A stretch of 64,000 nucleotides of DNA from Flaccisagitta enflata (GCA_965153355.1 OZ231126.1:88784001-88848000); one strand, 5' to 3'; shown: positions 54,444 to 63,904, counted from the first letter of the stretch. Made by a program: numbers and translations. Notes: a model not told the origin generated them from the letters alone.

Positions 54444-54621
54444 CTGTTCATCTGACAAAACCTATGAGAAATGTACGTAAGCATTTTCGAAATGTTGTAA
54501 AGAACACAAAAAGTTGATTATGCTCCGATGAATCATGTGTTGGTAGAAGGTGGAGTTCAAGCAGAATTAAAGCAGACAGATGAACTGAGACATGAATCTC
54601 ACGAAAGATGCGCTTAATCGA
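53517..54621. other. Left internal region, non-coding
   Basis: Between the left arm and the stop codon of the minus-strand gene, presumably the 3' flank or UTR. GAGTTTCTGGTTTTCAGACG occurs twice (54047 and 54250). A CTGT tract lies at 54412-54446. No polyadenylation signal could be assigned with confidence. Confidence 0.4.
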
Positions 54622-57600
54622 TCACAGCAGAAAGTCATTCACTAAGCCGTTGAACTCATATTCCTCGATGATGAAGATACGCTTTTCCTTCCCATTCACC
54701 AGATTGGCTTGCTTCTCAAATAAGAGAGGTGGCGATCGAACTAATTCGGCGGAGAATGTGATAGACTTGGCGCCAGTTGATGTGAAGTGGTTAGATGCCA
54801 TTCCAACACGCTCAAGACTTTTTCCTTGGAGTAAATTCTTATTCGAAAGCTGACCTTTGGACTTGGAAACAAGGACCATCAACATATCTTGTGAGTTTTC
54901 ATGGGCAACAGCTATGACTGACCCAGGTTCTGCCAAATCCGCAATTTCATGGCGATGACGGTCTTGACCAGCTCGCGTTCGAGTGGCTGAGCGTGCAGAT
55001 GGAACTGTACCAGGGGATTTACGGAGAACCGAAATTTTTTCCACTGGACCTAGCTCTTCCTGACGAGTGCAGTCGGCAAATTTTCCGTCCTCGCATGCAG
55101 CGCAAGAGAAGCAGCTTGAATCTCTAATGAGGAGCTCTCCTGGAACTGAGGTGGTCACCAGCTGATGAATATCCCGAGTGCCAGTAATCGGTTCCCAGTC
55201 CACGCTTGAGACAGCGACGTCTTTTGGTTTGACCACCTCTGCGTGGTATCCGCTGTAGAAGTAGCCTTTGGAATCTTCCTTGCCGGAGGGGGTCTTGTTC
55301 AGGTCGATAAAGTTGACACTTGGGAGAAAGTTTTCGATGTCGTTGATATTGCGTAATGGGCGATTCCAGTATCCCTCATTCCGAAACAGCGTCTTGGTAT
55401 ATGCGCCGTCGTGGTCAATTTCACATTTGCCGTGTCCAGCAGAGGAAAAGTGGAGGCGGACACAAGGACAATTTGGGCAGAGAGGACCAAGGGCTGTGTG
55501 GTTTGAGCAAAGATGACGGCGTGACTCAGCAATGTGACCAAATACCTTCCTGCTGCAAAATTGGTAAGCACATCGATCCGATGCAAAGGTTACTGAATCA
55601 AATGTAGCATTTAAGGTTTCGCGTAACCACTTTACCACTAAGGTTTGACAATGATTTGCCATGTAATTGTCCTGCTCAGGGCGCTCCGAAATGAAGGCGA
55701 AATAGACTTTGACCTTTTTAAAGGCATTGTTGGGTTGGTCAAGGACATTCAGATAAGCAATTGAGGTAAAGATTGTGTAACTTTGGCCTCCCCAATGCAT
55801 ACTTTGAACTTCCTCAAACTCTTCAGCACTGAATTTTTCGGCGTAATCTGAGAGAATAACAAGCTCCTTTAGGTCGAGATTGCGAAGATGTTTTTCAAGT
55901 TCCGCTTTTTGGTGCTTGGCAAGAAAGCGATGTCGCGGGAAACCTTGCAACTTTTCCTTGAAGTGTTGAATAAATTCGTTTGGCTTTTGATCTTTTTTTA
56001 CCTGAATTCCAAGTCTGCCTCCCGCATCTTTCTCTAAGGAGCGGTAAGTGACGCTAGCATCTGCTGGCAGAGACAAAAGAGGATCAAAAAATTCTTGGTC
56101 TAATCGAAATATTCCGCATTCTTTGCATTCGCCAACGATGCATTGACGTGTTCGCTGATCATTTGGTTCCTCGGGGCAAAGAGATCTTTCCACCATTTCC
56201 GTGTAGTGAGAGACAGGTGGAGGCGGAAGACGAAGTCGTTTGAGGTTGGTGCAGAGATCCTCGAAAGCAAATTTCAATTCAGTGTGGGTTGAACAAAGAC
56301 AAACCTGGCGATCTTTTGCTGACGGTGATACAATCCAATTTGGTCTTACTGAGTAAAAGAGAGATTGGGAAGTTGGACCAAACTCTTTGACGAATTTGCC
56401 ATAAAGGAACCGAATTGAATCTGAAAGAAACCGCTTTTGCTCAACATTCTTTGAACCTTTTATCCTTACAACGTCGCGCGTTCTGGAAGTGGGTGTAGAG
56501 TTTTCAATTAGGAATTCATGGATGGCTCGGCGCTTGTCGTCAAACTTGGTTGTTTTACGTTTCCGCTTCATAGCGTCGGTGACAAAAGTTGAAGGCTTTT
56601 TGACTACCCCATATCTTCCCCTCAACAAATCGCCAGTTCCCTCTTGATCAGTTATAGTTGCTACTTCTGCTCTTCTGGCCACCAGTTCAGTCGGAGTCAC
56701 TTCTGCTGGTCCCACTTCCGCTGGTACCACTTCGGCTGGTCCCAGTTCCGCTTGTCCCACTTCCGCTTGTCCCACTTCCGCTTGTCCCACTTCCGCTTGT
56801 CCCACTTCCTCTTGTCCCAGTTCCGCTTGTCCCACTTCCGCTTGTCCCACTTCCGCTTGTTCCACTTCCGCTTGTTCCACTTCCGCTTGTTCCACTTCCG
56901 CTTGTTCCACTTCCGCTTGTCCCACTTCCGCTTGTCCCACTTCCGCTTGTCCCACTTCCGCTTGTCCCACTTCCGCTTGTCCCACTTCCGCTTGTCCCAC
57001 TTCCGCTTGTCCCAATTTCGCTTGTCCCGATTCCGCTTGTCCCGATTCCGCTTGTCCCACTTCCGCTTGTCCCGATTCCGCTTGTCCCGATTCTGCTTGT
57101 CCCGATTCCGCTTTTTCCACTTCCGCTTGTCCCACTTCCGCTTGTCCCGATTCCGCTTGTCCCGCTTCCGCTTGTCCCACTTCCGCTTCTTCCACTTCCG
57201 CTTGACCTGCTTCCGTTCGCCTAGCTTCCATTTGCTCTGCGTCCTTTTGTCCAGCTTCAACTGAGAATTCCTTGCGAGCTTCGGCTATCATATTTTTTCC
57301 AATTCCAAAAGAAGTATGTATCTCTTCGTTAGATACATAATTTGGGCCAGAGAGCAAAGCTCGCAAAATCATTCGACGGAATGCTCTCTCCTCCGCGTAC
57401 ATGGTTCCGTTGCTAAGGCCTTGATCCAAGCGCCATTTTAGGTTCTGAACTATCTTGATAGCCAGGTTGCCATTTTTTATTTTCTTTTCATTTTCTTGCT
57501 TTTTCTTCATCTTTAAAGCACGACGGAATTGCCTCATCTTGTCCGAGTGAAGTCTCTTGCTACAAATTTTCTCCTCCTCTTCCTTCTCCTCTCTAACCTT

Positions 57601-58071
57601 CTCCATCATTTTCTCTTTCTCTTTTTTCTCCCTGTATCCACGCTTCCTCAATCTCTCTCGTTTCTTTTTTTCATCTCCTATCTGTTCGCGATCGCGTTTT
57701 TTCTTTGGCCCTGGCCGCTTCGAAGTCGAGGATGACCATGTTGACGAGGCGCAGGATGTCGACGAAGCGCGGGATGTCGACGAGGCGCGGGATGTCGACG
57801 AGGCGCGGGATGTCGACGAGGCGCGAGATGTCGACGAGGCACGAGATGTCGACGAGGCGTGAGATGTCGACGATGCACGCGAGGATGCTCTTGAAGATGG
57901 AGACGGCGCTCTCGAGGATGTTGGTGTCAAACGGGAGTCGGTCGGTGGGTCAGTAGAAGAGTTTTGGTTCAGCATAAGGGCGCTTAAAGCTGAATGGAGT
58001 TTCGGCGTGACATCGTCTGTTGGAAACACGGCGCGACCTTCCTTCTCCTTCGACGGCGACATGAGTCGAAC
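54622..58071 (-). CDS. Transposase-like protein of the 9.5-kb element, exon 2
   Basis: This exon encodes residues 97-1245 of the proposed two-exon protein, uninterrupted to TGA at 54624-54622. From the N-terminus: an S/T/R/A-rich repeat (about 150-210); a basic, Lys/Arg/Glu-rich coiled-coil-like region starting KRPGPKKKRDREQ (about 210-290); a QAEVG/QAESG array (about 378-553); a segment with VRPNWIVSP, CLCSTHTEL and CIVGECKECGIF, probable Cys/His metal sites (about 650-750); SDYAEKF (Asp838), FASDRCAYQF (Asp928) and GHGKCEIDHDGAYTK (Asp982/984); and a Cys cluster DSSCFSCAACEDGKFADC (about 1080-1097). The three acidic motifs and the GHGK..DG...K signature match transposon proteins with an RNase-H-like core that I know from cnidarians and other invertebrates. 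The usual G after the second Asp is R here. The frame also runs upstream through the (CT)n tract, but that part is probably intron. Activity is unproven. Confidence 0.7.
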   Translation of the reverse strand, partial: VRLMSPSKEKEGRAVFPTDDVTPKLHSALSALMLNQNSSTDPPTDSRLTPTSSRAPSPSSRASSRASSTSHASSTSRASSTSRASSTSRASSTSRASSTSRASSTSCASSTWSSSTSKRPGPKKKRDREQIGDEKKKRERLRKRGYREKKEKEKMMEKVREEKEEEEKICSKRLHSDKMRQFRRALKMKKKQENEKKIKNGNLAIKIVQNLKWRLDQGLSNGTMYAEERAFRRMILRALLSGPNYVSNEEIHTSFGIGKNMIAEARKEFSVEAGQKDAEQMEARRTEAGQAEVEEAEVGQAEAGQAESGQAEVGQAEVEKAESGQAESGQAESGQAEVGQAESGQAESGQAKLGQAEVGQAEVGQAEVGQAEVGQAEVGQAEVGQAEVEQAEVEQAEVEQAEVEQAEVGQAEVGQAELGQEEVGQAEVGQAEVGQAEVGQAELGPAEVVPAEVGPAEVTPTELVARRAEVATITDQEGTGDLLRGRYGVVKKPSTFVTDAMKRKRKTTKFDDKRRAIHEFLIENSTPTSRTRDVVRIKGSKNVEQKRFLSDSIRFLYGKFVKEFGPTSQSLFYSVRPNWIVSPSAKDRQVCLCSTHTELKFAFEDLCTNLKRLRLPPPPVSHYTEMVERSLCPEEPNDQRTRQCIVGECKECGIFRLDQEFFDPLLSLPADASVTYRSLEKDAGGRLGIQVKKDQKPNEFIQHFKEKLQGFPRHRFLAKHQKAELEKHLRNLDLKELVILSDYAEKFSAEEFEEVQSMHWGGQSYTIFTSIAYLNVLDQPNNAFKKVKVYFAFISERPEQDNYMANHCQTLVVKWLRETLNATFDSVTFASDRCAYQFCSRKVFGHIAESRRHLCSNHTALGPLCPNCPCVRLHFSSAGHGKCEIDHDGAYTKTLFRNEGYWNRPLRNINDIENFLPSVNFIDLNKTPSGKEDSKGYFYSGYHAEVVKPKDVAVSSVDWEPITGTRDIHQLVTTSVPGELLIRDSSCFSCAACEDGKFADCTRQEELGPVEKISVLRKSPGTVPSARSATRTRAGQDRHRHEIADLAEPGSVIAVAHENSQDMLMVLVSKSKGQLSNKNLLQGKSLERVGMASNHFTSTGAKSITFSAELVRSPPLLFEKQANLVNGKEKRIFIIEEYEFNGLVNDFLL
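56697..57225 (-). repeat. 15-bp minisatellite encoding QAEVG/QAESG pentapeptides
   Basis: On the coding strand the 15-bp unit encodes QAEVG with S, K, L and E variants, about 35 copies, and keeps the frame of the transposase-like gene throughout. The other frames of this stretch are shadows. The encoded segment is acidic, low in aromatics and likely an extended or helical linker between the basic N-terminus and the catalytic core. Confidence 0.9.
57735..57865 (-). repeat. 18-bp repeat encoding RASSTS
   Basis: About six units of 18 bp (plus-strand GATGTCGACGAGGCGCGG) encode tandem Arg-Ala-Ser-Ser-Thr-Ser inside the transposase-like protein. In frame and without stops. Confidence 0.85.
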
Positions 58072-58146
<75 letters not shown>

Positions 58147-58777
58147 GGACATAGACAGACAGACGGACAAACAGACGGACAAAAAGAGAGGGAGACAAAG
58201 AGAGAGAGACAAGAGACAGGGGAACAGTGTGTAGTGACGAATTCAAGAGTACTCTTTTTTTTTTTTTATAAGAACCTAGTTTATAAGAACATCAAGGCTG
58301 AAAATGAAGAAATGAAGAAAATCTTAAGAACATATGAAGGCTTCATTTCAAATAAAAAAATTTTGCTAATAACACTTCTTAAAAAATATTACAAAATACT
58401 AAGATTTTAGTTGATTTATAATAAAATTTTGCTATCTTATTTTGATTTTGTTATTTAGTATCTATTTTAGTAATTATTGGTAAAAAAATATCCAGTATTA
58501 TAGAATAATAGTAAATTATAAACTTTCTTTTAGTTTATATAGTATTTGAAATTAAAAACATATTAAAACGTTGAAAATTTGATATTGCTTCAAAAATAAG
58601 AACATGAAGCTTTCAAAAAAAAATGATGTTCTTATAAAAAAAAAGTGAACATCGCTAAAGATTTACGTGTCCGAGTAGTAATTTCTCTCATTACATTCCT
58701 GGCAAATTTTACACGTCCCATGACTATGTCACACTAATTTATCATCCCATTCCATAAGCCTCTCTCACTATCCATAC
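58072..58777 (-). other. Proposed GT-AG intron with (CT)n polypyrimidine tract
   Basis: Donor CCAAG|GTATGG at 58777 and acceptor CTCTCAG|GTTCGA at 58072 on the minus strand. The last ~70 bp of the intron is an almost pure CT dinucleotide tract (plus-strand GA microsatellite, 58076-58145), an exceptionally long polypyrimidine tract. Length is 706 bp. Splicing joins exon 1 and exon 2 in phase 0. The rest of the intron is AT-rich, with several AAGAACAT motifs. Confidence 0.65.
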
Positions 58778-59065
58778 CTTGGATCTCCTGATGATCGAGG
58801 CCTGTGATCGAGGGCTCGTCCTGTTGCCGGAAATCTTCACTTTCAAAATGTTTCCACCCTTTTGTTTACTGTAGTAACGGGCGTTGCGTTCTTGTCTCTT
58901 TCTCTTGGCTTCTCCTCCTCCTGCATCCCTCGGCCTTCCAGGTCCAACTTCTCCTTCATCCTCTCCCTCCTCCTTTCTCCTTTTACGCTCTTCGTAAAGA
59001 CGCCGCATGCCTTCTCTTTTCTTATTCTGCTTTTCGTCTCCATCAGTTTTTCGTGGTCTTCCCAT
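58778..59065 (-). CDS. Transposase-like protein of the 9.5-kb element, exon 1
   Basis: ATG at 59065 in a favourable context (AACAATGGG) opens 96 codons ending exactly at the donor. The product starts MGRPRK, an AT-hook, and has a second GRPR core at residues 43-46, so minor-groove DNA binding is likely. Each hook is followed by a basic motif (KREGMRRLYEERKRRK and KRKRQERNARYYSKQK). A third copy of this motif (KKKRERLRKRGYREKKEKEK) lies in exon 2, which supports joining the exons. Unspliced, the frame would run 11 more codons to a stop at 58742. I cannot exclude that exon 1 is a separate 107-residue protein, but the in-phase junction makes one protein more likely. Confidence 0.65.
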
Positions 59066-59877
59066 TGTTCAAAGAAAAATGCCTGATTCATTTTGGAAGA
59101 AATAGATCATGTAGATACGCTTACTTTTTGCAATTTATCCGTTTAGCAAACTGCTACCTCTTTACACTTTCACCGCTTAAAATAGGTTGCGCAATCTTGG
59201 TGCAAATTGGTTTGCAATGAAAATACGTCGAAAAGCGCGTATACACGTATTTGACCCCAATTTTCCTATTTCAGGTGACATGTATGCGTGGTCATAACAC
59301 GGTAACCGCGTCAGCCAAATTTCTCAGAAAAGATGTTGGAGATAGTGAAGACTTTGTTGACGCGATGTTGTCAAGGCAACATGGAGGGGAAAAAGATACG
59401 CGAAACAAATGATCAATTCTTGCCTCACATCACCTCACAGAAACAGCATTCATACTATTCATACCCAAACCAAACTGAGTAAAGAACAACAAACTTGGCG
59501 CTAAACCATCATCTTCGTGCCTGTAACTATGCTGTTTTAGTCGGTCTGTCGGCCGTCAGTCCGTCTGTCAGTCAGCCCGTCGGTTTCCCCGTAACATGTA
59601 ATTTACTGGGGTTGTTGCTGGTACGACGGCGAATAACTCAGGATATTTAAGAAGTGATAAATGAAGATTCCTATGGTCGTCATAGCGTAAAAATTGATTA
59701 GAAATGGATTTTTACTAATTTGAATACTCTCGTCAAATAATCACGCGTATATTGTAATCTGGGACCCATTAAGGTCTGAAAAATGTCTGTTATTACTGCT
59801 AAGACATGGGACTAGGTAATGCAAGAGTCAAATGTTGACATATTAACACTTTAAAATTCTCGATTTTTCTCCTGTAA
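59066..59877. other. 5' flank of the transposase-like gene
   Basis: Presumed promoter side of the minus-strand gene. It contains a GTCGGTCTGTCGGCCGTCAG fragment (59540-59583) of GTCY type. No TATA-like element could be assigned. Confidence 0.35.
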
Positions 59878-59897
59878 CTTCCGCCTGATAAAAAAAA
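59878..59897 (-). repeat. Detached inner end of the right arm
   Basis: ACTTCCGCCTGATAAAAA is the inverse of the inner end of the left arm at 53495-53514. In the left arm it joins directly to the sequence that here resumes only after 62163, which shows that 59900-62163 was inserted into the right arm. Confidence 0.7.
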
Positions 59898-60029
59898 CCA
59901 CCACCAAAAAACCAAATTACAACAATATGCAAATGAGCTTTTGGGCGAAAATTTCAAAAAACCCCCTAAAATCGCTCTATCTTCTCAAAATATGGTCTTC
60001 TTTTGGCACGTTCATACAATTCTTGAAGC

Positions 60030-61480
60030 ATAAGGTTTACAACTCTTTTGAGCATTCCAATGAAGTTCATGTTATATTCTATGTGCCCAGTATCTGGGGG
60101 TTCAATCTGAAGAAAAACACACAAAGTAAAAGAGACAGTAGCAAGGCACATATCCAGCCGTTGGAGAGTTCCATAACAGATAACACAAAAGTTCCTTCCG
60201 CCTTTAAATGGCCATCTTGTCTTGCAAACTGAGAGGACAAACAAGAGCTGGTCATGTACATTGGTAAAAAATTGCTCCTTGCCCAAAAGTGGTTACCACT
60301 TACCAGATGGTGCAAAGCTTGTGGTTGGTGGATGTTTTCCCGACAATGAGACTTACATCATCTCAAAGCTTGGTATTAAACCATTGCCTGAATTGAAATG
60401 CAACCATGAAGAGGCCGACACAAGATTGTTAGCACATGCAGTGTGGTCCAAAAAGAAGTAGAGCTTGTTGCCTCTGATACTGATATCATGGCCATCTTTC
60501 TCCTAAATCATCAGCATTTCACCCAAAGGCAAGTTGTTTTGCATCATGGAAATGTGAGGAGTAAATTAGACTTGTTTAAATTAGTCAAAGCGATGAATGA
60601 AGATAGCAACACAAATTTGGCTATCTTAAGAAACAAGGGTGTTGACACCCCAACCATTTTTGGTATCATTCATCCTTTGATTGGAAGTGACATTCTCTGC
60701 AGCCAACGAGGTTTTGGACTGTCATGGATCCTCAAAACTTGCTTGGACTATGCTACATATCTGTTTGAACAAAAATGTGGAATTCAGCTCTTAGGGAAGC
60801 ATGACCCAAAAGCAAAAGGCACATATGTCCGGTTTGTTATTGCTTTGTTCAAAAAGAAGTACTCAAGCAAGATCAAAGCTACCCCTTAATAGCTATTGAG
60901 ACCTCTTGATGACTATTCACAACAAATTTCTGAGATCCAGAAGCCAATATGGGCGCACACCATTGAGTCAAAATCCATGCTCCCTTCCAAAGAATGCCTG
61001 GAGCTAAGAGAACTGTATCTAGCATTCCAATTACAGATTTAGATGAATACTACATTTCCCACAAATCTGGTTCCAGACCCAAGTATGTATGGATGGGAGG
61101 ATGTTGATTGAGAGTATGAACTGAAAGCAGATTCTGATGAGAACACCAAAAAACAGCGGGGTATCTTTGATGCCATCATGAGGAAATGTGGCTGCAAAAG
61201 CAGTTGCTGTCTCTCTAACAGATGCTCTTGCAAGAAAAATGGAAATGCCTGTTCTTCCCTCTGCAGCTGCCTGAACTGTGAAAACAAAGTTCAAACAAAA
61301 AAAAATCAACAAAACACAGCTACATCTCAGCCGATGGAAACTGAAGACAAAGATGAACAGTTGAACCAAAGCACATCAACTTTTGAGCCAATAGAAAATG
61401 ACAAGGAGGAGGAGGAAGAGCAGATGACAAATGAGAGTGACGATGACCAATCTGATGATGAAGACATAGACAATGCCTAA
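60030..61480 (+). pseudogene. Frameshifted transposon protein, EADTR/SDTD core plus CXC domain
   Basis: Successive pieces in different frames read LKKNTQSKR..VPSAFKWP; then LPELKCNHEEADTRLLAHA (to about 60445); then, after a frameshift, VELVASDTDIMAIFLL and QLLGKHDPKAKG with a stop at 60889; then MYGWEDVD with an in-frame stop; and finally CGCKSSCCLSNRCSCKKN with CSSLCSCLNC and an acidic tail to 61480. EADTR..SDTD proteins ending in a tesmin/TSO1-like CXC zinc-binding domain are widespread uncharacterised transposon-associated proteins in invertebrates. At least two frameshifts and two stops indicate decay, unless some junctions are introns. No autonomous function is likely. Confidence 0.75.
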
Positions 61481-61585
61481 AGCCTTGACATTTGCACACC
61501 CTCACAAAATTTGGGATTGTTCCCCTGGTGTGCTTGTTGCTGTAGATTCTAGCTGTTAATTGGAAAATCTTACATGAAACACTCA

Positions 61586-61757
61586 TTTTAGTCGTGAACA
61601 TGCAACTCTACAACCTGCTATTGTTGGTCCTTCTGTTTGTCTGTCCATCCATCCATTTATCAGACTTATTTGATTACTGCTCCTCTCTGAGTGTGTGGTC
61701 AACCTTTTTTAAGTCCTTGCACGCGACAAAAGTAGCTGCGTATCTGGCCTTGTTCTT
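61586..61757 (-). mobile_element. GTCY-hairpin element inside the nested transposon
   Basis: TTTAGTCGTGAACATGCAAC, CTCTACAACCTGCTATTGTT, a short GTCTGTCCATCCATCC core, TTACTGCTCCTCTCTGAGTG, CCTTGCACGCGACAAAAGTA and GCGTATCTGGCCTTGTTC. It makes a third level of nesting. Confidence 0.85.
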
Positions 61758-62164
61758 TTAATAAAAGTACTAGGTTTTTCATTTGATTATTCATCTCATA
61801 TCTATCATTTCTTTTTGTTACTGATACACCTGTCAGTTATTCATCATCAAATACATCTTGTTGCAATGTTCTTATTGAATGGATTTCTTGATAATTCAGA
61901 GCAAAAGGCATAAGTTTTGAAATTGTTTTTAGTTAAGAAAGTTTTTTCTTCTGTCAAGAACTCAGAAAGTGTGTTTCAGCTTATATACAACACTGTCATG
62001 TACATTACATAAGCAAAATTTCCTTCAAAGAAAGCTTGCTAGGTTTTAAGTAGGTTATCAGAGCAAAAACCATCATATTTTGGGAAGAAAGAGCGATTTT
62101 AGTGGGTTTTTAGCAATTTTCGCCCAAAAGCTCATTTGCATATTGTCATAATTTGGTTTTTTTG

Positions 62165-62620
62165 TCATAATTTGTCCAATATTCATCATATAAGCATGAA
62201 AATTTGTGGGGAAGTATATTTCTATGAATTCTAATTTCCCATGAGCTGTTTTAGACATTATCTTTTCATCAAGGCTTATTTTTTAAATTTTTCAAGTTTT
62301 ATATTGCATTTTTAACATCTTAATGTCAACGGAATTTCATGAAATTTCTCACAAATGTTCGGCAGATGATTATTTATCATTACCAGGGCATATCATTTCT
62401 TCAGACTTGTATATTTATGCTATTTTTTTCAAAAAACCACCATTTTTTGCTAAAAAAAAGTGTTTCTAATTTTTTCGGCTCGCCATCGGGTAAAATGAAG
62501 TTGATATTCTTAATCTACACCTTTGTTAGGACTAGTGTGCAAAAAATTGGAGACGGTTACTTTTTCTTTTTCATAACTCTTAAAATCAAGATTTTGGTCC
62601 AGCGGGTATCTGACCGACCA
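62165..62620 (-). repeat. Right arm of the ~9.5-kb inverted-repeat element
   Basis: Inverse of 53110-53470: ATAATTTGTCCAATATTCAT, GCAGATGATTATTTATCATT, AGTGTTTCTAATTTTTTCGG, GATATTCTTAATCTACACCT and GAGACGGTTACTTTTT occur in matching order. About 70 bp extra is present near 62200-62340. Similarity fades near GTATCTGACCGACCAA (62608-62623), probably the outer end. Confidence 0.85.
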
Positions 62621-62629
62621 ACACACATA

Positions 62630-62995
62630 CATCATGACATTGTCCTCATTGTCCTCATTGTCCACATCATGACATTGTCCTCATCAAGAATCACAACATC
62701 TTCTTCATTGAGAATCACAACATGTTCTTTATTAAGAATCACAACATGTTCTTTATTAAGAATCACAACATGTTCTTTATTAAGAATCACAACATGTTCT
62801 TTATTAAGAATCACAACATGTTCTTTATTAAGAATCACAACATCTTCTTTATTAAGAATCACATCTTCTTTATTAAGAATCATGACATTGTCCTCATTAA
62901 GAATCACGACATTGTCCTCGTTAAGAATCACGACATTGCCCTCGTTAAGAATCACGACATTGTCCTCGTTAAGAATCACGACATTGTCGTTCACA
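62630..62995. repeat. 24-bp minisatellite, about 14 units
   Basis: AAGAATCACAACATGTTCTT and AAGAATCACGACATTGTCCT units (24 bp; one 21-bp unit near 62870). Since 24 is divisible by 3, frames on both strands are open, with the minus-strand period NVVILNED. The longest minus frame has no ATG (it would need GTG at 63099), so translation is doubtful. Confidence 0.9.
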
Positions 62996-63485
62996 TTTGA
63001 GAGCGTTTCTTGTGACGGTTGGCGCGATGGTTGTGGTGCCTTTGAGTTCCTTGGAGTTGAAGCTGTTGACAAAGTGTTGGACGTCTTCAGCGATGTCACT
63101 ACGGCTTTGTTGTCTCAAGGAGGTCATGGACTCAAATTTGTGACGTCACGGCCCTCGGGGTTCTCATTGATGTGTGAGAGGTTGTTGTGGCCACCAACAT
63201 GCAGGAATAAAATGCAGGGAAGGGACCAAAAATTTATTTCAGTTATAGTTTTTATAGTTGTTTGTTTTGATCTGTACCTCGGTCAGAGGGAGAGGAACGT
63301 GCTAGTTAATGTTGGTTACACTCTCTGCTTCAGCTCACCCAACTTGTGAGTGCTTTTAACCTGCACAGAAGCCCCGCAAGGTAAATAAGGAACTCTAGTT
63401 GGTAGTTCATCAATTCGCCTTCAATCACGATTGCCATGTCCCGCGATACAGTTTTAAAAAATTCAATATTGCAAACTTTATCTTG
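62996..63485. other. Unassigned sequence
   Basis: Moderately GC-rich, with a TGTGACGTCACGGCC palindromic CRE-like TGACGTCA at 63140-63150. No gene recognised. Confidence 0.35.
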
Positions 63486-63632
63486 TTTTTTAGTTGCGGA
63501 CACGCAACTATAAGAGGCTTTGTCCGTCCGTTGGTCGGTCGGTCCATAACCATCGAGTCGAAAAGTGGGAAAACGCGCATTTTTGCCCCTGCCCACCCGT
63601 CCGGAACTGATGGCCGTGTATCCGGCCTTGTT
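63486..63632 (-). mobile_element. GTCY-hairpin element, A2, first of an abutting pair
   Basis: TTTTTAGTTGCGGACACGCA, ACTATAAGAGGCTTTGTCCG, GGTCGGTCGGTCC, CATCGAGTCGAAAAGTGGG, CCTGCCCACCCGTCCGGAAC and GTGTATCCGGCCTTGTT, followed at once by the next element's TTTTTAGTCGCG. Confidence 0.93.
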
Positions 63633-63740
63633 TTTAGTCGCGTGCACCCGACTCTACAACCTGCTTTTTCCGTTCATTGGTTGGTCGGTCACATTTTACT
63701 TTTATGATTTTATTTCTTTGACCTCACTTCAATTTGTAGG
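63632..63740 (-). mobile_element. GTCY-hairpin element, A1, truncated second of the pair
   Basis: TTTTTAGTCGCGTGCACCCG, ACTCTACAACCTGCTTTTTC, GGTTGGTCGGTC, ATGATTTTATTTCTTTGACC and TCACTTCAA, then similarity to A1 copies stops; the head is missing. Confidence 0.85.
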
Positions 63741-63904
63741 TAAATTACAATTGCAGTTTTGAGACTCCTGTCCAAACTAATTGACATCGAGAGTTACACA
63801 TGTAGCTTAGCTACTAACGATGATAATCTAGCAAGTAGCTATATCAAATAAAAACATGTCCAAAGTCGACTAGGCCCTTTGGCAAATAATTAAGAGTCAT
63901 ATTT

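Larger units (their letters stand above)
59900..62163. mobile_element. Nested inverted-repeat transposon with CXC-domain gene
   Basis: TIRs of about 95 bp: 59900-59995 (CAATATGCAAATGAGCTTTT, GGGCGAAAAT, CTAAAATCGCTCT) and the inverse at 62070-62163. The element is about 2.26 kb, lies in the right arm of the larger element, and carries a plus-strand pseudogene. The exact ends are blurred by A/T runs and a repeated GTCATAATTTG at the right border. Confidence 0.82.

Noticed and set aside
56644-57264. Plus-strand 206- and 188-codon and minus-strand 187-codon frames
   Set aside because: Shadow frames of the in-frame pentapeptide array of the transposase-like gene.
58072-58212. N-terminal LSLSLS extension of the large gene as a signal peptide
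   Set aside because: It starts at TTG and translates the (CT)n tract; a splice acceptor at 58072 explains the region better.
59966-60315. Minus-strand 106- and 78-codon frames
   Set aside because: Opposite to the decayed EADTR/CXC coding pieces and overlapping the TIR; shadow frames.
62630-62995. CRISPR-like array at the 24-bp repeats
   Set aside because: Units are directly contiguous without spacers, and the sequence is eukaryotic; it is a minisatellite.
62632-63099. 155-codon protein with NVVILNED repeats
   Set aside because: Needs a GTG start with no upstream ATG in frame; the repeat is a 24-bp minisatellite, open in several frames on both strands.
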